From the NCBI RefSeq assembly GCF_000159355.1, contig NZ_GG670120.1:730483-769096 (forward strand): a stretch of 38,614 nucleotides of DNA, given 5' to 3'. This DNA is from Lactobacillus johnsonii ATCC 33200 (lineage in GTDB: Bacteria > Bacillota > Bacilli > Lactobacillales > Lactobacillaceae). Under the pieces are notes generated by a model that saw nothing but the letters and a program-made list of their open reading frames with translations, was not told where the DNA came from and searched no databases. A program made the translations under genes and the position numbers. Every line of letters begins with the position of its first letter. The first letter of the stretch is position 1. Positions 25,451 to 32,066 of this stretch are shown piece by piece.

Positions 25451-25511
25451 ATACTAATTTAACGCATTTCAATTGCAATTTGTCTGCAATTTTCCTGCAA
25501 ATAATCTGCAA
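25451..25511 (-). promoter_or_regulatory. Candidate ArpU-dependent late promoter with four 11-bp iterons
   Basis: Four TGCAA boxes start at 25474, 25485, 25496 and 25507, exactly 11 bp apart, so all lie on one face of the helix. The proximal box lies in the palindrome AATTGCAATT; its TTGCAA (25478-25473 on minus) is 16 nt upstream of TAGTAT (25456-25451), a plausible -35/-10 pair. It lies immediately after arpU and at the head of the late region. Iterons upstream of a weak -35 suggest activator binding, most likely by ArpU (inferred). Confidence 0.65.
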
Positions 25512-25528
25512 TTGATAAAAAACGGAGG

Positions 25529-26020
25529 TTATCCTTTATATCTTAGAAGTACAGGCATATCTAAAGTCCCATTCTTAATTTTTTGAGTTTCTAAGCACTC
25601 TGCAAACTCACATAGTGCCAATTTCTTCTTAGTGTGATACTGTCTGTCAGAATATTGGATTGTATTAGCTATTTGCCAGTCTGGAAGCCCTTCAATAAAT
25701 TTGTTCACCAAGATGGTTCGATAAGGTTGCGTTTGTGTATTAGCACATACTTGAAGTGTTTTATAGACAGTAACAACCTTCTTTTCATACTGTTCTACAC
25801 GCGCCCATGCTTTCAAAATTTTAATTTCTTGAGTGTTGGCGGTACTTCTAGTGATAGGCATATCGGTAATTTCTGGGCTCGTTAAATCGCTTAACCGTAG
25901 ACCTGCTCCTTTAATGTAATGCGGTAAGGTTGATTTAAAGAAACGAGTCGTAGCTCCCATAGTTTTTTCTAAGTCAATTTCGATTTCAGATCCTAAGCTT
26001 AATTCCTCTACATCTCTCAC
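25529..26020 (-). CDS. arpU: ArpU-family late transcriptional activator
   Basis: About 163 aa, in the RinA/ArpU group that turns on late genes in Gram-positive phages. It has an N-terminal helical region with GATTRFFKSTLPHYIKGAG, a middle helix rich in charged residues, and a C-terminal sigma-like HTH (LPDWQIANTIQYSDRQYHTKKKLAL). The GTG at 26020 has GGAG 8 nt upstream; an earlier GTG abuts the Shine-Dalgarno sequence. It is the last early gene, and the iteron promoter is just downstream. Confidence 0.85.
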   Translation of the reverse strand: MRDVEELSLGSEIEIDLEKTMGATTRFFKSTLPHYIKGAGLRLSDLTSPEITDMPITRSTANTQEIKILKAWARVEQYEKKVVTVYKTLQVCANTQTQPYRTILVNKFIEGLPDWQIANTIQYSDRQYHTKKKLALCEFAECLETQKIKNGTLDMPVLLRYKG

Positions 26021-26046
26021 TATTCCCACTCCTATACTCGTTTAAC

Positions 26047-26088
26047 CTATTGTTCTTTTTTTCTTAATTCATGGCTACATAAGCTCAT
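26047..26088 (-). CDS. Possible 13-aa leader peptide before arpU
   Basis: A 13-codon frame (MSLCSHELRKKEQ) starts in an ATGA overlap with the stop of the upstream gene, behind GGAGG. It ends shortly before arpU. It may only be a translational bridge. I cannot show that it is a conserved peptide. Confidence 0.25.
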   Translation of the reverse strand: MSLCSHELRKKEQ

Positions 26089-26315
26089 GGTTTTCCTCCA
26101 GCTAATCCCCATTGACTATTTCCTATATACGTGATTAGAGGTTGCTCAAAAAAATCTTCATCAACCATTTCAAAACCATCTTTAGTCTCTAAAAAACATT
26201 TCCTACCATTGTCAGCAACGTGAAAACCATGAATCCTAAGATAATTTGGATTAAAGGTATCAACAAACTGCCGCATATATCCCCTTGTTCCGATCTTTAA
26301 TTTTAAAGGTGGCAT
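26085..26315 (-). CDS. Hypothetical protein, early operon
   Basis: A 76-aa protein of mixed alpha/beta type. It starts MPPLKLKIGTRG and has a central GFHVADNGRKCFLETKDGFEMVDEDFF, split here as GFHVADNGRKCF and DGFEMVDEDFF. No motif that I recognise. AAAGGAT precedes the ATG. It lies between a tiny membrane peptide and arpU and is probably accessory. Confidence 0.6.
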   Translation of the reverse strand: MPPLKLKIGTRGYMRQFVDTFNPNYLRIHGFHVADNGRKCFLETKDGFEMVDEDFFEQPLITYIGNSQWGLAGGKP

Positions 26316-26334
26316 ACGTTCATCCTTTCTCTAC

Positions 26335-26418
26335 TCAAAGCACAAACACGACAAATCCAACTGTGCCTAGGCAGATCAGCGTCACTGCTATGGTAATTAA
26401 TTCTGCACTATACTTCAC
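26335..26418 (-). CDS. 27-aa single-pass membrane peptide
   Basis: A GTG start directly after the rusA stop codon (TAG GTG), preceded by GGGTGAT. The peptide has a short polar start (KYSAE) and then one hydrophobic helix of about 20 residues ending FVVFVL. Tight coupling to rusA and a clean membrane segment suggest it is real, but it is very short. Confidence 0.45.
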   Translation of the reverse strand: MKYSAELITIAVTLICLGTVGFVVFVL

Positions 26419-26880
26419 CTAATCACCCATATCTCTCTTAATTCTCACTTCGACCCTAGGACGCTCGGCATATCTCTTTTTAACGACCAATGTTGTTACT
26501 TGCTTATCGTCATGATAGATACCTCTCATGACTTCAACCATTCTGTGAAGTTGCTTATTGCGTTTCATTTTTGGATTCATGCCGTCCATAATAATCTTGC
26601 TAACATTATCAATATCAGGCCTCTTAATTGGTAACTCTTTATTAATCAAACACAACTGTCTGCGCTTTTTGCTCCAGCTCTTAGGAATTGGAAAATACGC
26701 CACTATCCTGACATCTACAGGCTCGTCATGGTCAAAGCACCCGTCAAAACTATTAATTGCTGTGTACCTGACTAAGTCCTCGTACTGAGACGTTTTCTTC
26801 GGAGTATAAGTAACTTTCCTAGTAACCCTAGGTCTAGCTTTACCTACTGGCGGTCCTTCAATCGTGAAATTAACTCTCAT
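26419..26880 (-). CDS. rusA: RusA-family Holliday junction resolvase
   Basis: About 154 aa. It opens VNFTIEGPPVGKARPRV and has the metal-binding motif RPDIDNVSKIIMDGMN (near residue 95) plus the GIYHDDKQV strand with two Asp. RusA enzymes cut recombination and replication intermediates so DNA can be packaged. The ATG at 26880 is preferred; an upstream TTG frame start lacks a ribosome-binding site. Overlaps the upstream gene by 11 nt. Confidence 0.9.
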   Translation of the reverse strand: MRVNFTIEGPPVGKARPRVTRKVTYTPKKTSQYEDLVRYTAINSFDGCFDHDEPVDVRIVAYFPIPKSWSKKRRQLCLINKELPIKRPDIDNVSKIIMDGMNPKMKRNKQLHRMVEVMRGIYHDDKQVTTLVVKKRYAERPRVEVRIKRDMGD

Positions 26881-27076
26881 ACTCAGTGATAAGTTCCTCA
26901 ATGTTTTTATGCTGAATTTCAGTTAGTCCTAATAATGTCGGTGGTTTTCCAGCAACATGAAGAATTAGGTCTTTTCCGTAAGCCGATATAATTACTGTGT
27001 CAACTCTCCCACTCTTAACCGCATTCTTAGTTTCTTCCAGAAATTCCAAAATTTTTTCTTTTTTACCTTTTTCCAT
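26870..27076 (-). CDS. Hypothetical protein, early operon
   Basis: 68 aa from the ATG at 27076, with AAGGAAA upstream. The longer frame start at 27115 lacks a ribosome-binding site and would overlap the zinc-ribbon gene. Helix-strand-helix pattern with an EFLEETKNAV start and VDTVIISAYGKDLILHVAG strands. Function unknown. Confidence 0.6.
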   Translation of the reverse strand: MEKGKKEKILEFLEETKNAVKSGRVDTVIISAYGKDLILHVAGKPPTLLGLTEIQHKNIEELITEYES

Positions 27077-27078
27077 CT

Positions 27079-27201
27079 CTATTTTCCTTCTCGTTTTTCC
27101 AAGCAACTTTGGCAAATAAATTTTCCATTTTCATCCAAAAACAAATCGTCGGTGTTAAATACTTCCCCACAATATTCGCAAAAATTAAAATTCCAATTCA
27201 T
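27079..27201 (-). CDS. Small zinc-ribbon protein
   Basis: About 40 aa from the second of two adjacent ATGs (GGAG 7 nt upstream). It contains two CxxC knuckles, CEYCG and CQSC, about 20 residues apart with a DENGKF turn between, so probably one bound zinc. The start codon overlaps the stop of the preceding membrane peptide. Probably a small regulatory or host-interaction protein; the target is unknown. Confidence 0.6.
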   Translation of the reverse strand: MNWNFNFCEYCGEVFNTDDLFLDENGKFICQSCLEKREGK

Positions 27202-27278
27202 CATAAAGCTCCTACAATCAAAATAATTGCTGCTAGCAGGATCAGAAATGCTGCTGCAAAAACCCAATCTGACTTCAT
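27201..27278 (-). CDS. 25-aa membrane peptide
   Basis: It starts in an ATGA overlap with the upstream gene's stop and ends in a TGATG overlap with the zinc-ribbon start. GAGAGGA precedes the ATG. After MKSDW it is one long hydrophobic helix (Ala, Ile, Leu, Val). Double coupling and the strong ribosome-binding site support it as a real gene. Confidence 0.55.
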   Translation of the reverse strand: MKSDWVFAAAFLILLAAIILIVGAL

Positions 27279-27595
27279 AATTTTCCTCTCATCCAGTCAG
27301 GTATCTCTAAACCTGCATATTTAAACTTGTTAGCTTTTACGCACTTTACAAAAATCCAATCCACGAAGACGTTAGACTTAAGTGTTCCATCTTCTTCAAG
27401 ATAGCAATTAGGTATCCAGAAGTTTTGAGTTCTGTATTCTGTTTCAACGTCTGGATTAAGCAAAAATCTCTTAGCTCGCAATCTGTCAAAATGCTTCTGT
27501 GTATACTCAATCAATCTAAAAGGAATTCCTCTGTAGTACTGAACTTCTGTATTGTACTTAATACGTGGTTTTTGCTTTTTCTTTTTTCTAGTCAT
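27275..27595 (-). CDS. Hypothetical protein, early operon
   Basis: A 106-aa protein with a very basic N terminus (TRKKKKQKPR), then mixed strands with several Trp and Tyr (FWIPNCYLEED, VDWIFVKCVK) and a C-terminal IPDWMRGKL. It overlaps both neighbours (8 and 4 nt). GAGGAT precedes the ATG. Possibly nucleic-acid binding because of the basic start; unrecognised otherwise. Confidence 0.6.
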   Translation of the reverse strand: MTRKKKKQKPRIKYNTEVQYYRGIPFRLIEYTQKHFDRLRAKRFLLNPDVETEYRTQNFWIPNCYLEEDGTLKSNVFVDWIFVKCVKANKFKYAGLEIPDWMRGKL

Positions 27596-27851
27596 TTGTT
27601 AATTTATCCTCTGCTACAGAATCATCTTCTAAGTAAATTTCATATGTATCTTGCAAGCAACCTAGCAAATCCGGAATTGATTCTCCAACGACAGTGTCTG
27701 ATTTATCTTTTAAAGATTTACCTGTAGCAAGTTCGATAGCATAGAAGTATTCATCTTCGACTTCAACTAGTTTTACTTCTTTAAAATCTGCTGACTTTTT
27801 ATTTCTTAAAACTACATTGTCACCAAGTTTTGGCATTTTAAATCTCTTCAT
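27588..27851 (-). CDS. Hypothetical protein, early operon
   Basis: An 87-aa acidic protein that looks like a small beta barrel: LGDNVVLRNKK, KEVKLVEVEDEYFYAIELATGK, then an acidic tail. GGAGG precedes the ATG. The 85-nt gap to the DnaC-like gene upstream has an open frame without a usable start. Function unknown. Confidence 0.6.
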   Translation of the reverse strand: MKRFKMPKLGDNVVLRNKKSADFKEVKLVEVEDEYFYAIELATGKSLKDKSDTVVGESIPDLLGCLQDTYEIYLEDDSVAEDKLTND

Positions 27852-27936
27852 TGCTCAACCTCCAACTACTTCTTTAACCACGCCATGAAGTGCCTTAGCA
27901 ACCTCACTGGCTTCTTTCTTGTCTATTTTCCAAAGC

Positions 27937-28737
27937 TCAAAAGCCTAATACTCTTTTGTCTTTTACGTCACTAAAATCAATCACGTGTCCAGATGAACCT
28001 CGTAAAATTCGACTTACAACTTTAGGGTTATATACACGATTTAGCTGGTCACTATTTAAATTGGTCGTAATTATTACTCGACGCTGCTTATCTAAGATCT
28101 CTTTAAGTGTTTCCTGAACAAAATTACTTGCTTCATCCCCTTGACGACGCATTGCTGACTCAGTTCCTAAGTCATCTAGAACTAAAAGATCAACTGACTC
28201 AAAAAGATCTTTAACGTTTTCAACCGTCCACCAGCTATTTGGATTTTCAAAAGAAGCCTTAATTTTGCCGAAAAGCGATTCCACGTTCATGAAAAGGCAT
28301 TTCTGTGCTGGATCTGCATTTTCATTAACTGCCTTAAGGATCGCCATAGATAGGTGAGTCTTCCCTGTTCCTGGAGTGCCGTACAGTACCGAATTGAACT
28401 CCTTTTCGGGATGCAGATAATACTCTCCAGCGATTGACCTTGCCTTTTGTTTAATTTGTGCTTCAATCGTCCCATTTTGTGTGTTGTAACTGTCGAAATT
28501 ACACTTAAAGGTATCTTTATCATCAACAAGCGAACTTCTTCTTAAAACACCTCTTATATTCTTCTCCTTAAATTTTTCAACATTTGCTACTTTTTCTTGC
28601 TCTATTTTCTCTTGTTCGCACTTAGGGCAAATAGGATCTTTCCCATCAATGCCCATAAGATGACAAGTTTTGTGAATGGAACATGTATCAGGATATGTTT
28701 TGATACTAAGAGCAGCAGCAACTTTTACATCTTTCAT
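27937..28737 (-). CDS. DnaC/IstB-type AAA+ helicase loader
   Basis: A 266-aa protein. The N-terminal part (19-45) has a Cys/His cluster, CSIHKTCHLMG and ICPKCEQE, probably binding zinc. The AAA+ core has Walker A GTPGTGKT (about 120), Walker B LLVLDDLG (about 185), sensor 1 ITTNLN and an arginine in RILRGSSG. It would load the host replicative helicase at the phage origin, together with the initiator encoded just upstream. AAAGGAG precedes the ATG. Confidence 0.9.
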   Translation of the reverse strand: MKDVKVAAALSIKTYPDTCSIHKTCHLMGIDGKDPICPKCEQEKIEQEKVANVEKFKEKNIRGVLRRSSLVDDKDTFKCNFDSYNTQNGTIEAQIKQKARSIAGEYYLHPEKEFNSVLYGTPGTGKTHLSMAILKAVNENADPAQKCLFMNVESLFGKIKASFENPNSWWTVENVKDLFESVDLLVLDDLGTESAMRRQGDEASNFVQETLKEILDKQRRVIITTNLNSDQLNRVYNPKVVSRILRGSSGHVIDFSDVKDKRVLGF

Positions 28738-28748
28738 GCTATTCTCCT

Positions 28749-29537
28749 TTAAAATGGCAAGTTATCATCTTCATCCTGCGGTAGCTTTTGATTTTCAAAA
28801 TCTTTGAAATCATAAACTGTAGCATTCGCAGGTATATTGTTCTCATTTAAATAATCTATAAACTTAGGACTAAATAAAGTCGTTGGTCTCAAATAGGCAG
28901 ACATTTTGGGATCATTTCCCCAAGAAAAGCACTTATTATCAATCACTCGTTTAAAATCTTGAAGTCTATAGCCCTCTCGCCAACGAGCATGAATTGGTTC
29001 TTTACTTCGTTTAGCAGATGCAGGAAATCTCCTACCCGTTTTCTCGTTCAAATAATCAATGATTTCTTTATATGGAATTTCTTCCTCAGGGTTAGACTTA
29101 GAGGGATTGTCAGGTTCTACCTGACCTATATCTTTAGTACGTACTTTGTTAGATGAGTATTTAGTGGAGTTAGTACTTTGTAGTTGCTGATTTTCCAGTG
29201 CTGGTTTTTCCTGTTTAGGTTTATCCAGCATTGGAAAATCGGATGTAGGCTCTGGAATTAACAACCAATCAGGATCAGTAAATTGACCTTTCGAATTTCG
29301 ATTTCTCTTTCTTTTCAAATATCCAAATTTTACAAGTTCATCTCTAGCAGTCTGCATTGAACCCTTTCCATTAGTGAAATGCTTTAGCAGCTCATCTTCA
29401 TAAAATACCCAATCGTCTGGCATACTCCAGCAGTAGGTAAATAGTCCCCATGCTTGTAGTGATAAGCGATTATCTCTCAATATCGTGTTATCTAACACCG
29501 TATAGTTCTTGTCATAAACTTTATGCATCTTGCCCAT
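28749..29537 (-). CDS. Replication initiator (winged-helix N terminus, Phg_2220-type C terminus)
   Basis: A 262-aa protein. Residues about 20-90 form a winged helix (LSLQAWGLFTYCWSMPDDW... GSMQTARDELVKFGYLKRK). A polar linker (about 100-155) is followed by the conserved phage C-terminal domain (IIDYLNEKTGRRFPASAKRS ... FKRVIDNKC ... YLRPTTLFSPKFIDYL). Such proteins bind an origin inside their own gene and recruit the helicase loader. The linker-coding DNA carries a 15-bp inverted repeat (separate entry). Confidence 0.8.
   Translation of the reverse strand: MGKMHKVYDKNYTVLDNTILRDNRLSLQAWGLFTYCWSMPDDWVFYEDELLKHFTNGKGSMQTARDELVKFGYLKRKRNRNSKGQFTDPDWLLIPEPTSDFPMLDKPKQEKPALENQQLQSTNSTKYSSNKVRTKDIGQVEPDNPSKSNPEEEIPYKEIIDYLNEKTGRRFPASAKRSKEPIHARWREGYRLQDFKRVIDNKCFSWGNDPKMSAYLRPTTLFSPKFIDYLNENNIPANATVYDFKDFENQKLPQDEDDNLPF
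29190..29239. repeat. Inverted repeat in the initiator gene, candidate replication origin
   Basis: ATTTTCCAGTGCTGG (29190-29204) and CCAGCATTGGAAAAT (29225-29239) match as a 15-bp inverted repeat with one mismatch across a 20-nt T-rich spacer. Nearby, GTACTTTGT occurs twice (about 29143 and 29173). It lies in the linker-coding part of the initiator gene, where siphovirus origins often lie. Confidence 0.45.
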
Positions 29538-29539
29538 AG

Positions 29540-30226
29540 TTAATTACCGCTCCCAGCTTTACTATTTAATAATTCCTCAAATACTTTTTGCGCTTCACCT
29601 CCAAGACTATTGACATAGTTAACTGCAGCTGAATTGCCTTCTTTAAAGTGTTTCATCAGAATTCCCATTGTTGTTGGTTGTCCGTTAAAGGTAATAGGAT
29701 AATCTTCCAACTTTTGTTTAACCGGTTTGTCCTTTGACTTGGTTTGTTTTTTAGCTGGCTCTTCTGGCAAATCTTCGCCAGCATAAATCTCTAATCCTAA
29801 TCCTGCAGTGGCAAGAGCTTTAACAAGACAACGTTGTTGAGCCTTATTGATTAATTTCATATCTAAAGCCTGAGCTTTAACGGAGTTACCTCTATTGTCC
29901 ATTACATAAAGGTTTTGAGACGTTTTTTCTCCGTTAATTGTGACTGTAGCTTCAACTTCACAACCAAATGGAGTTAACCGATAAGGTACTTGTCTACCAG
30001 TTGAAATCCATTCACCTTTTGAAGGAATATATTCGGGATATTCAGTGAATTCTTTCTTAGCATCTGGATAATGTGATTTAACTAGGCCCCATGCAGTCGC
30101 CCAGCTTAAATAATCCAGTCCCATTTTCTTTTTGATATATGGTTTTACATCAATCTTTTGTAAAGTAGCATACACGCTTAATTTGGGCTTTTGCTCTTCT
30201 TTTTTCTCTTTTACTTCTTCGGTCAT
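29540..30226 (-). CDS. DUF1071 single-strand annealing protein (Sak3-like)
   Basis: A 228-aa protein with YLSWATAWGLVKSHYPDA near the start, a central beta region (YRLTPFGCEVEATVTINGE), and NKAQQRCLVKALATAGLGLEIYAGEDLP, the signature of DUF1071 phage recombinases. It would anneal single strands during recombination-dependent replication. It follows Gp157 and precedes the initiator. AAGGGG precedes the ATG. I see no phage SSB gene nearby. Confidence 0.8.
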   Translation of the reverse strand: MTEEVKEKKEEQKPKLSVYATLQKIDVKPYIKKKMGLDYLSWATAWGLVKSHYPDAKKEFTEYPEYIPSKGEWISTGRQVPYRLTPFGCEVEATVTINGEKTSQNLYVMDNRGNSVKAQALDMKLINKAQQRCLVKALATAGLGLEIYAGEDLPEEPAKKQTKSKDKPVKQKLEDYPITFNGQPTTMGILMKHFKEGNSAAVNYVNSLGGEAQKVFEELLNSKAGSGN

Positions 30227-30238
30227 GGCGTTTTCCCC

Positions 30239-30724
30239 TTACTTGATGGTCGTTCCTCTATGAGCTTTCAAGTGTGCCCCGTTGATTTCGGTGCCTGCTT
30301 TTAAATCCTTATAGAGCTTATTTTTATCAATTTTTACTTCTTCAACATATTTAATGTAATCTTTTGGTAAGTCTTCCTTTTTATCGATAACAACTGATGC
30401 TTTGAAATTGCGTGGTTTAAAGATATGCTCATCTGTCACAAGTTCTTTGATCCCAGCTCCGTCAATCACATCAGTAATGTATTGATTGAGTCGTTTCTTT
30501 TTGTTTTCTTCCACACGAGCTACTTCTTGCCATTCCTTAGCTTTTCTTTTAGCAAGTGTTATCTTCATATCAGAACGGTCAATTAACCCAGCTGCTCCAT
30601 CTAATTTTTCGTTCCTAGTTAATTCCAAGCTCTCAATTGTATCGACAAGAACTTGAGGATCTAAATCTTTATCTTGTAGTTCTTCAATTTTTGCGTTAAT
30701 TTGGAATGCACTCATTTCTGTCAT
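30239..30724 (-). CDS. Siphovirus Gp157 family protein
   Basis: A 161-aa protein with the Gp157 layout: an N-terminal helical part, the central AKRKAKEWQEVARVEENKKKRL coiled coil, and the C-terminal RNFKASVVIDKKEDLPKDYI... KAGTEINGAHLK strands. The family is found with phage recombination genes; in Streptococcus thermophilus it was linked to phage resistance. AAGGAG precedes the ATG. Confidence 0.85.
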   Translation of the reverse strand: MTEMSAFQINAKIEELQDKDLDPQVLVDTIESLELTRNEKLDGAAGLIDRSDMKITLAKRKAKEWQEVARVEENKKKRLNQYITDVIDGAGIKELVTDEHIFKPRNFKASVVIDKKEDLPKDYIKYVEEVKIDKNKLYKDLKAGTEINGAHLKAHRGTTIK

Positions 30725-30739
30725 GGTATATATCTCCTT

Positions 30740-31279
30740 CTATTTCATGTAAACGTGGTTCCAACCTTGACCGTACTGATCTGCTAAATCTTCGGCATAA
30801 ATGCCATCAAAAGAAGCCATACACCAATTAATTAGATTAAATTCAGTAAGTTTTGTTTTTTTGGAAAACCAATATTTAAACATCTCATCGCCATCTTTAT
30901 AGCCAAGCTTTTCGGCAAAGTCATCAACGGTATAAAAATTAAAATAATGGACCATGAAACTAAAAATGTTCTCATAAGGAAATCCCTTACCGATTGCTAC
31001 TCGTTCGCCATGCACGTCCCGTAAGACAATGCCCTCTACTTCTTGTAAATCTCTCAATTGACTATCTTCAAATTCTTCCATGTGGTATACTCTCCTTGGT
31101 TGATATAAAATCTTTGAATTTATTCCTAGTCGTTCCCGATGGCAGTCGGTAACGACTTTTTTGTTGTCATTAAATGCAATTTTGAATTGTTTCTCGTATT
31201 CATCAGCTACTAGCGGTGACTTATCTTGTCTTGCAAAAAATGCGTTGCTATTGCTGATTAATCTTGCTTCTAATGTCAT
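30740..31279 (-). CDS. Hypothetical protein, early operon
   Basis: A 179-aa protein starting at ATG 31279 (GGAGG at 8 nt); a GTG three codons earlier overlaps that ribosome-binding site. It has mixed secondary structure and several conserved-looking aromatic residues (YHMEEFEDSQLRDLQEVEG, NIFSFMVHYFNFYTVDDF, split here to stay short). No domain recognised. Probably an early accessory protein. Confidence 0.6.
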   Translation of the reverse strand: MTLEARLISNSNAFFARQDKSPLVADEYEKQFKIAFNDNKKVVTDCHRERLGINSKILYQPRRVYHMEEFEDSQLRDLQEVEGIVLRDVHGERVAIGKGFPYENIFSFMVHYFNFYTVDDFAEKLGYKDGDEMFKYWFSKKTKLTEFNLINWCMASFDGIYAEDLADQYGQGWNHVYMK

Positions 31280-31292
31280 CTTTCTCACCTCC

Positions 31293-31442
31293 CTAAATAT
31301 TTGGAAAAATCGCTGTATACATCGTAAAAATAAGTGCTACTAATGCTGTACACATGGTACCTAGCGTAAGTATTTCTGTTTCACGTACTGTGAAATCAGT
31401 ACCCATGAATTCGTTGATCTTGTGGTTAATCCATTTACTCAT
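31293..31442 (-). CDS. 49-aa membrane protein, early operon
   Basis: A 49-codon gene starting in an ATGA overlap with the HTH gene upstream, with GGAGG 10 nt before. A polar N-terminal half (SKWINHKINEFMGTDFTVRE) is followed by one membrane helix (about residues 27-46). It stops 14 nt before the next ATG and is clearly embedded in the operon. Unrecognised; possibly a host-membrane interaction peptide. Confidence 0.6.
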   Translation of the reverse strand: MSKWINHKINEFMGTDFTVRETEILTLGTMCTALVALIFTMYTAIFPNI

Positions 31443-31648
31443 AGTTGGTGATCCTCCATAAACTTTTGTAAGACATCCTTGTCATATAAGATTTGGCCAT
31501 CAATACTAATTGGCTTAAAATCAAACTTTTTCAGCCAAATTCTAAATGTAGATGGGCTAACTCCTAAGAAGTTTGCTGATGCTGTCACGTTAAAATACTT
31601 CTGTTGAATAGCTCTTTCAATAACTCGTTCTGGGATTGCGATTTGCAT
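31439..31648 (-). CDS. Small helix-turn-helix DNA-binding protein
   Basis: A 69-aa protein with a MerR/excisionase-like or HTH_17-like fold: NVTASANFLGVSPSTFRIWLKK, split here as NVTASANFLGVS and PSTFRIWLKK, then a wing (SIDGQILYDKDVL). AAGGAG precedes the ATG. It could be the excisionase or an early regulator. It is far from the integrase, which makes excisionase uncertain. Confidence 0.7.
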   Translation of the reverse strand: MQIAIPERVIERAIQQKYFNVTASANFLGVSPSTFRIWLKKFDFKPISIDGQILYDKDVLQKFMEDHQL

Positions 31649-31663
31649 GAAATCATCTCCTTT

Positions 31664-31795
31664 TTAATGAATCAAAATACTTTCCTTACTAGCTCTGTCT
31701 ACTCCTTTTACAGCAAGATAAGTTTCTTGCTGAAGATGGATAAAACTTAGAATATCTTGAATTTCTTCCGGTTTACCTTCTAGTGTTAATTTCAT
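31664..31795 (-). CDS. 43-aa hypothetical protein
   Basis: A 43-codon gene behind GAGGAG (7 nt), overlapping the end of the cro-like gene by 23 nt. The peptide is a charged amphipathic helix (PEEIQDILSFIHLQQETYLAV). Unrecognised. The strong ribosome-binding site is the main support. Confidence 0.5.
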   Translation of the reverse strand: MKLTLEGKPEEIQDILSFIHLQQETYLAVKGVDRASKESILIH

Positions 31796-31988
31796 CCTTA
31801 TCTCCTCTCAATTCATCAAGACTAACGCCTAAAGCATCAGCAATTTTGCACATAGTTTTGAATGTAGGCTCAGTCTTTAAATATCTATAATTTCTAATTG
31901 TTTGGTAATTTATTCCTGATCTATTTGATAATTTACTCAAACTCCAATGCTTATTTTTTAAAATACGATCAACTGTTTGCCACGACAT
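31773..31988 (-). CDS. Cro/C1-type HTH regulator of a second mini-switch
   Basis: A 71-aa XRE-family protein: WSLSKLSNRSGINYQTIRNY is the helix-turn-helix, followed by TMCKIADALGVSLDELRG. It is divergent from the gene at 32067. One of two matching operator-like sites overlaps its own start codon, suggesting autorepression. Confidence 0.8.
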   Translation of the reverse strand: MSWQTVDRILKNKHWSLSKLSNRSGINYQTIRNYRYLKTEPTFKTMCKIADALGVSLDELRGDKDEINTRR

Positions 31989-32034
31989 ATAGTGTTATAT
32001 TCCTCTTCTTATATACTTCATATTGTGCTATACT
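31986..32034. promoter_or_regulatory. Divergent promoter with two operator-like repeats
   Basis: CATATAGTGTTATA (31986-31999) and CATATTGTGCTATA (32019-32032) match at 12 of 14 positions, 33 bp apart. The right copy overlaps the extended -10 TGCTATACT (TATACT at 32029-32034) of the plus-strand gene at 32067. The left copy covers the cro-like start codon. Both are near-palindromic, as for a dimeric regulator. Confidence 0.6.
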
Positions 32035-32066
32035 TAATACACGACTTTATCAAGGAGGTGAAATAA

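Larger units (their letters stand above)
24449..25528 (-). other. Protein-free structured RNA region at the start of the late transcript
   Basis: About 1.1 kb between arpU and the SieB-like gene has no convincing protein gene. On the minus strand it holds five T-loops of the TTCRA type. One belongs to a normal tRNA-Glu and four to tRNA-like elements (separate entries). Other strong hairpins include CTAAGT/ACTTAG (near 25375), AGCCTGA/TCAGGCT (near 25305), two GCCTAGGC copies (near 25155 and 25200) and ACTATTATA/TATAATAGT (near 25170). AGATGTTTT/AAAACATCT (24857-24919) closes another fold. All would lie in the 5' part of a transcript from the late promoter. Confidence 0.6.

Noticed and set aside
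27852-27936. Small open frame between the DnaC-like gene and the next gene
   Set aside because: About 28 codons are open, but there is no ATG, GTG or TTG with a ribosome-binding site in frame.
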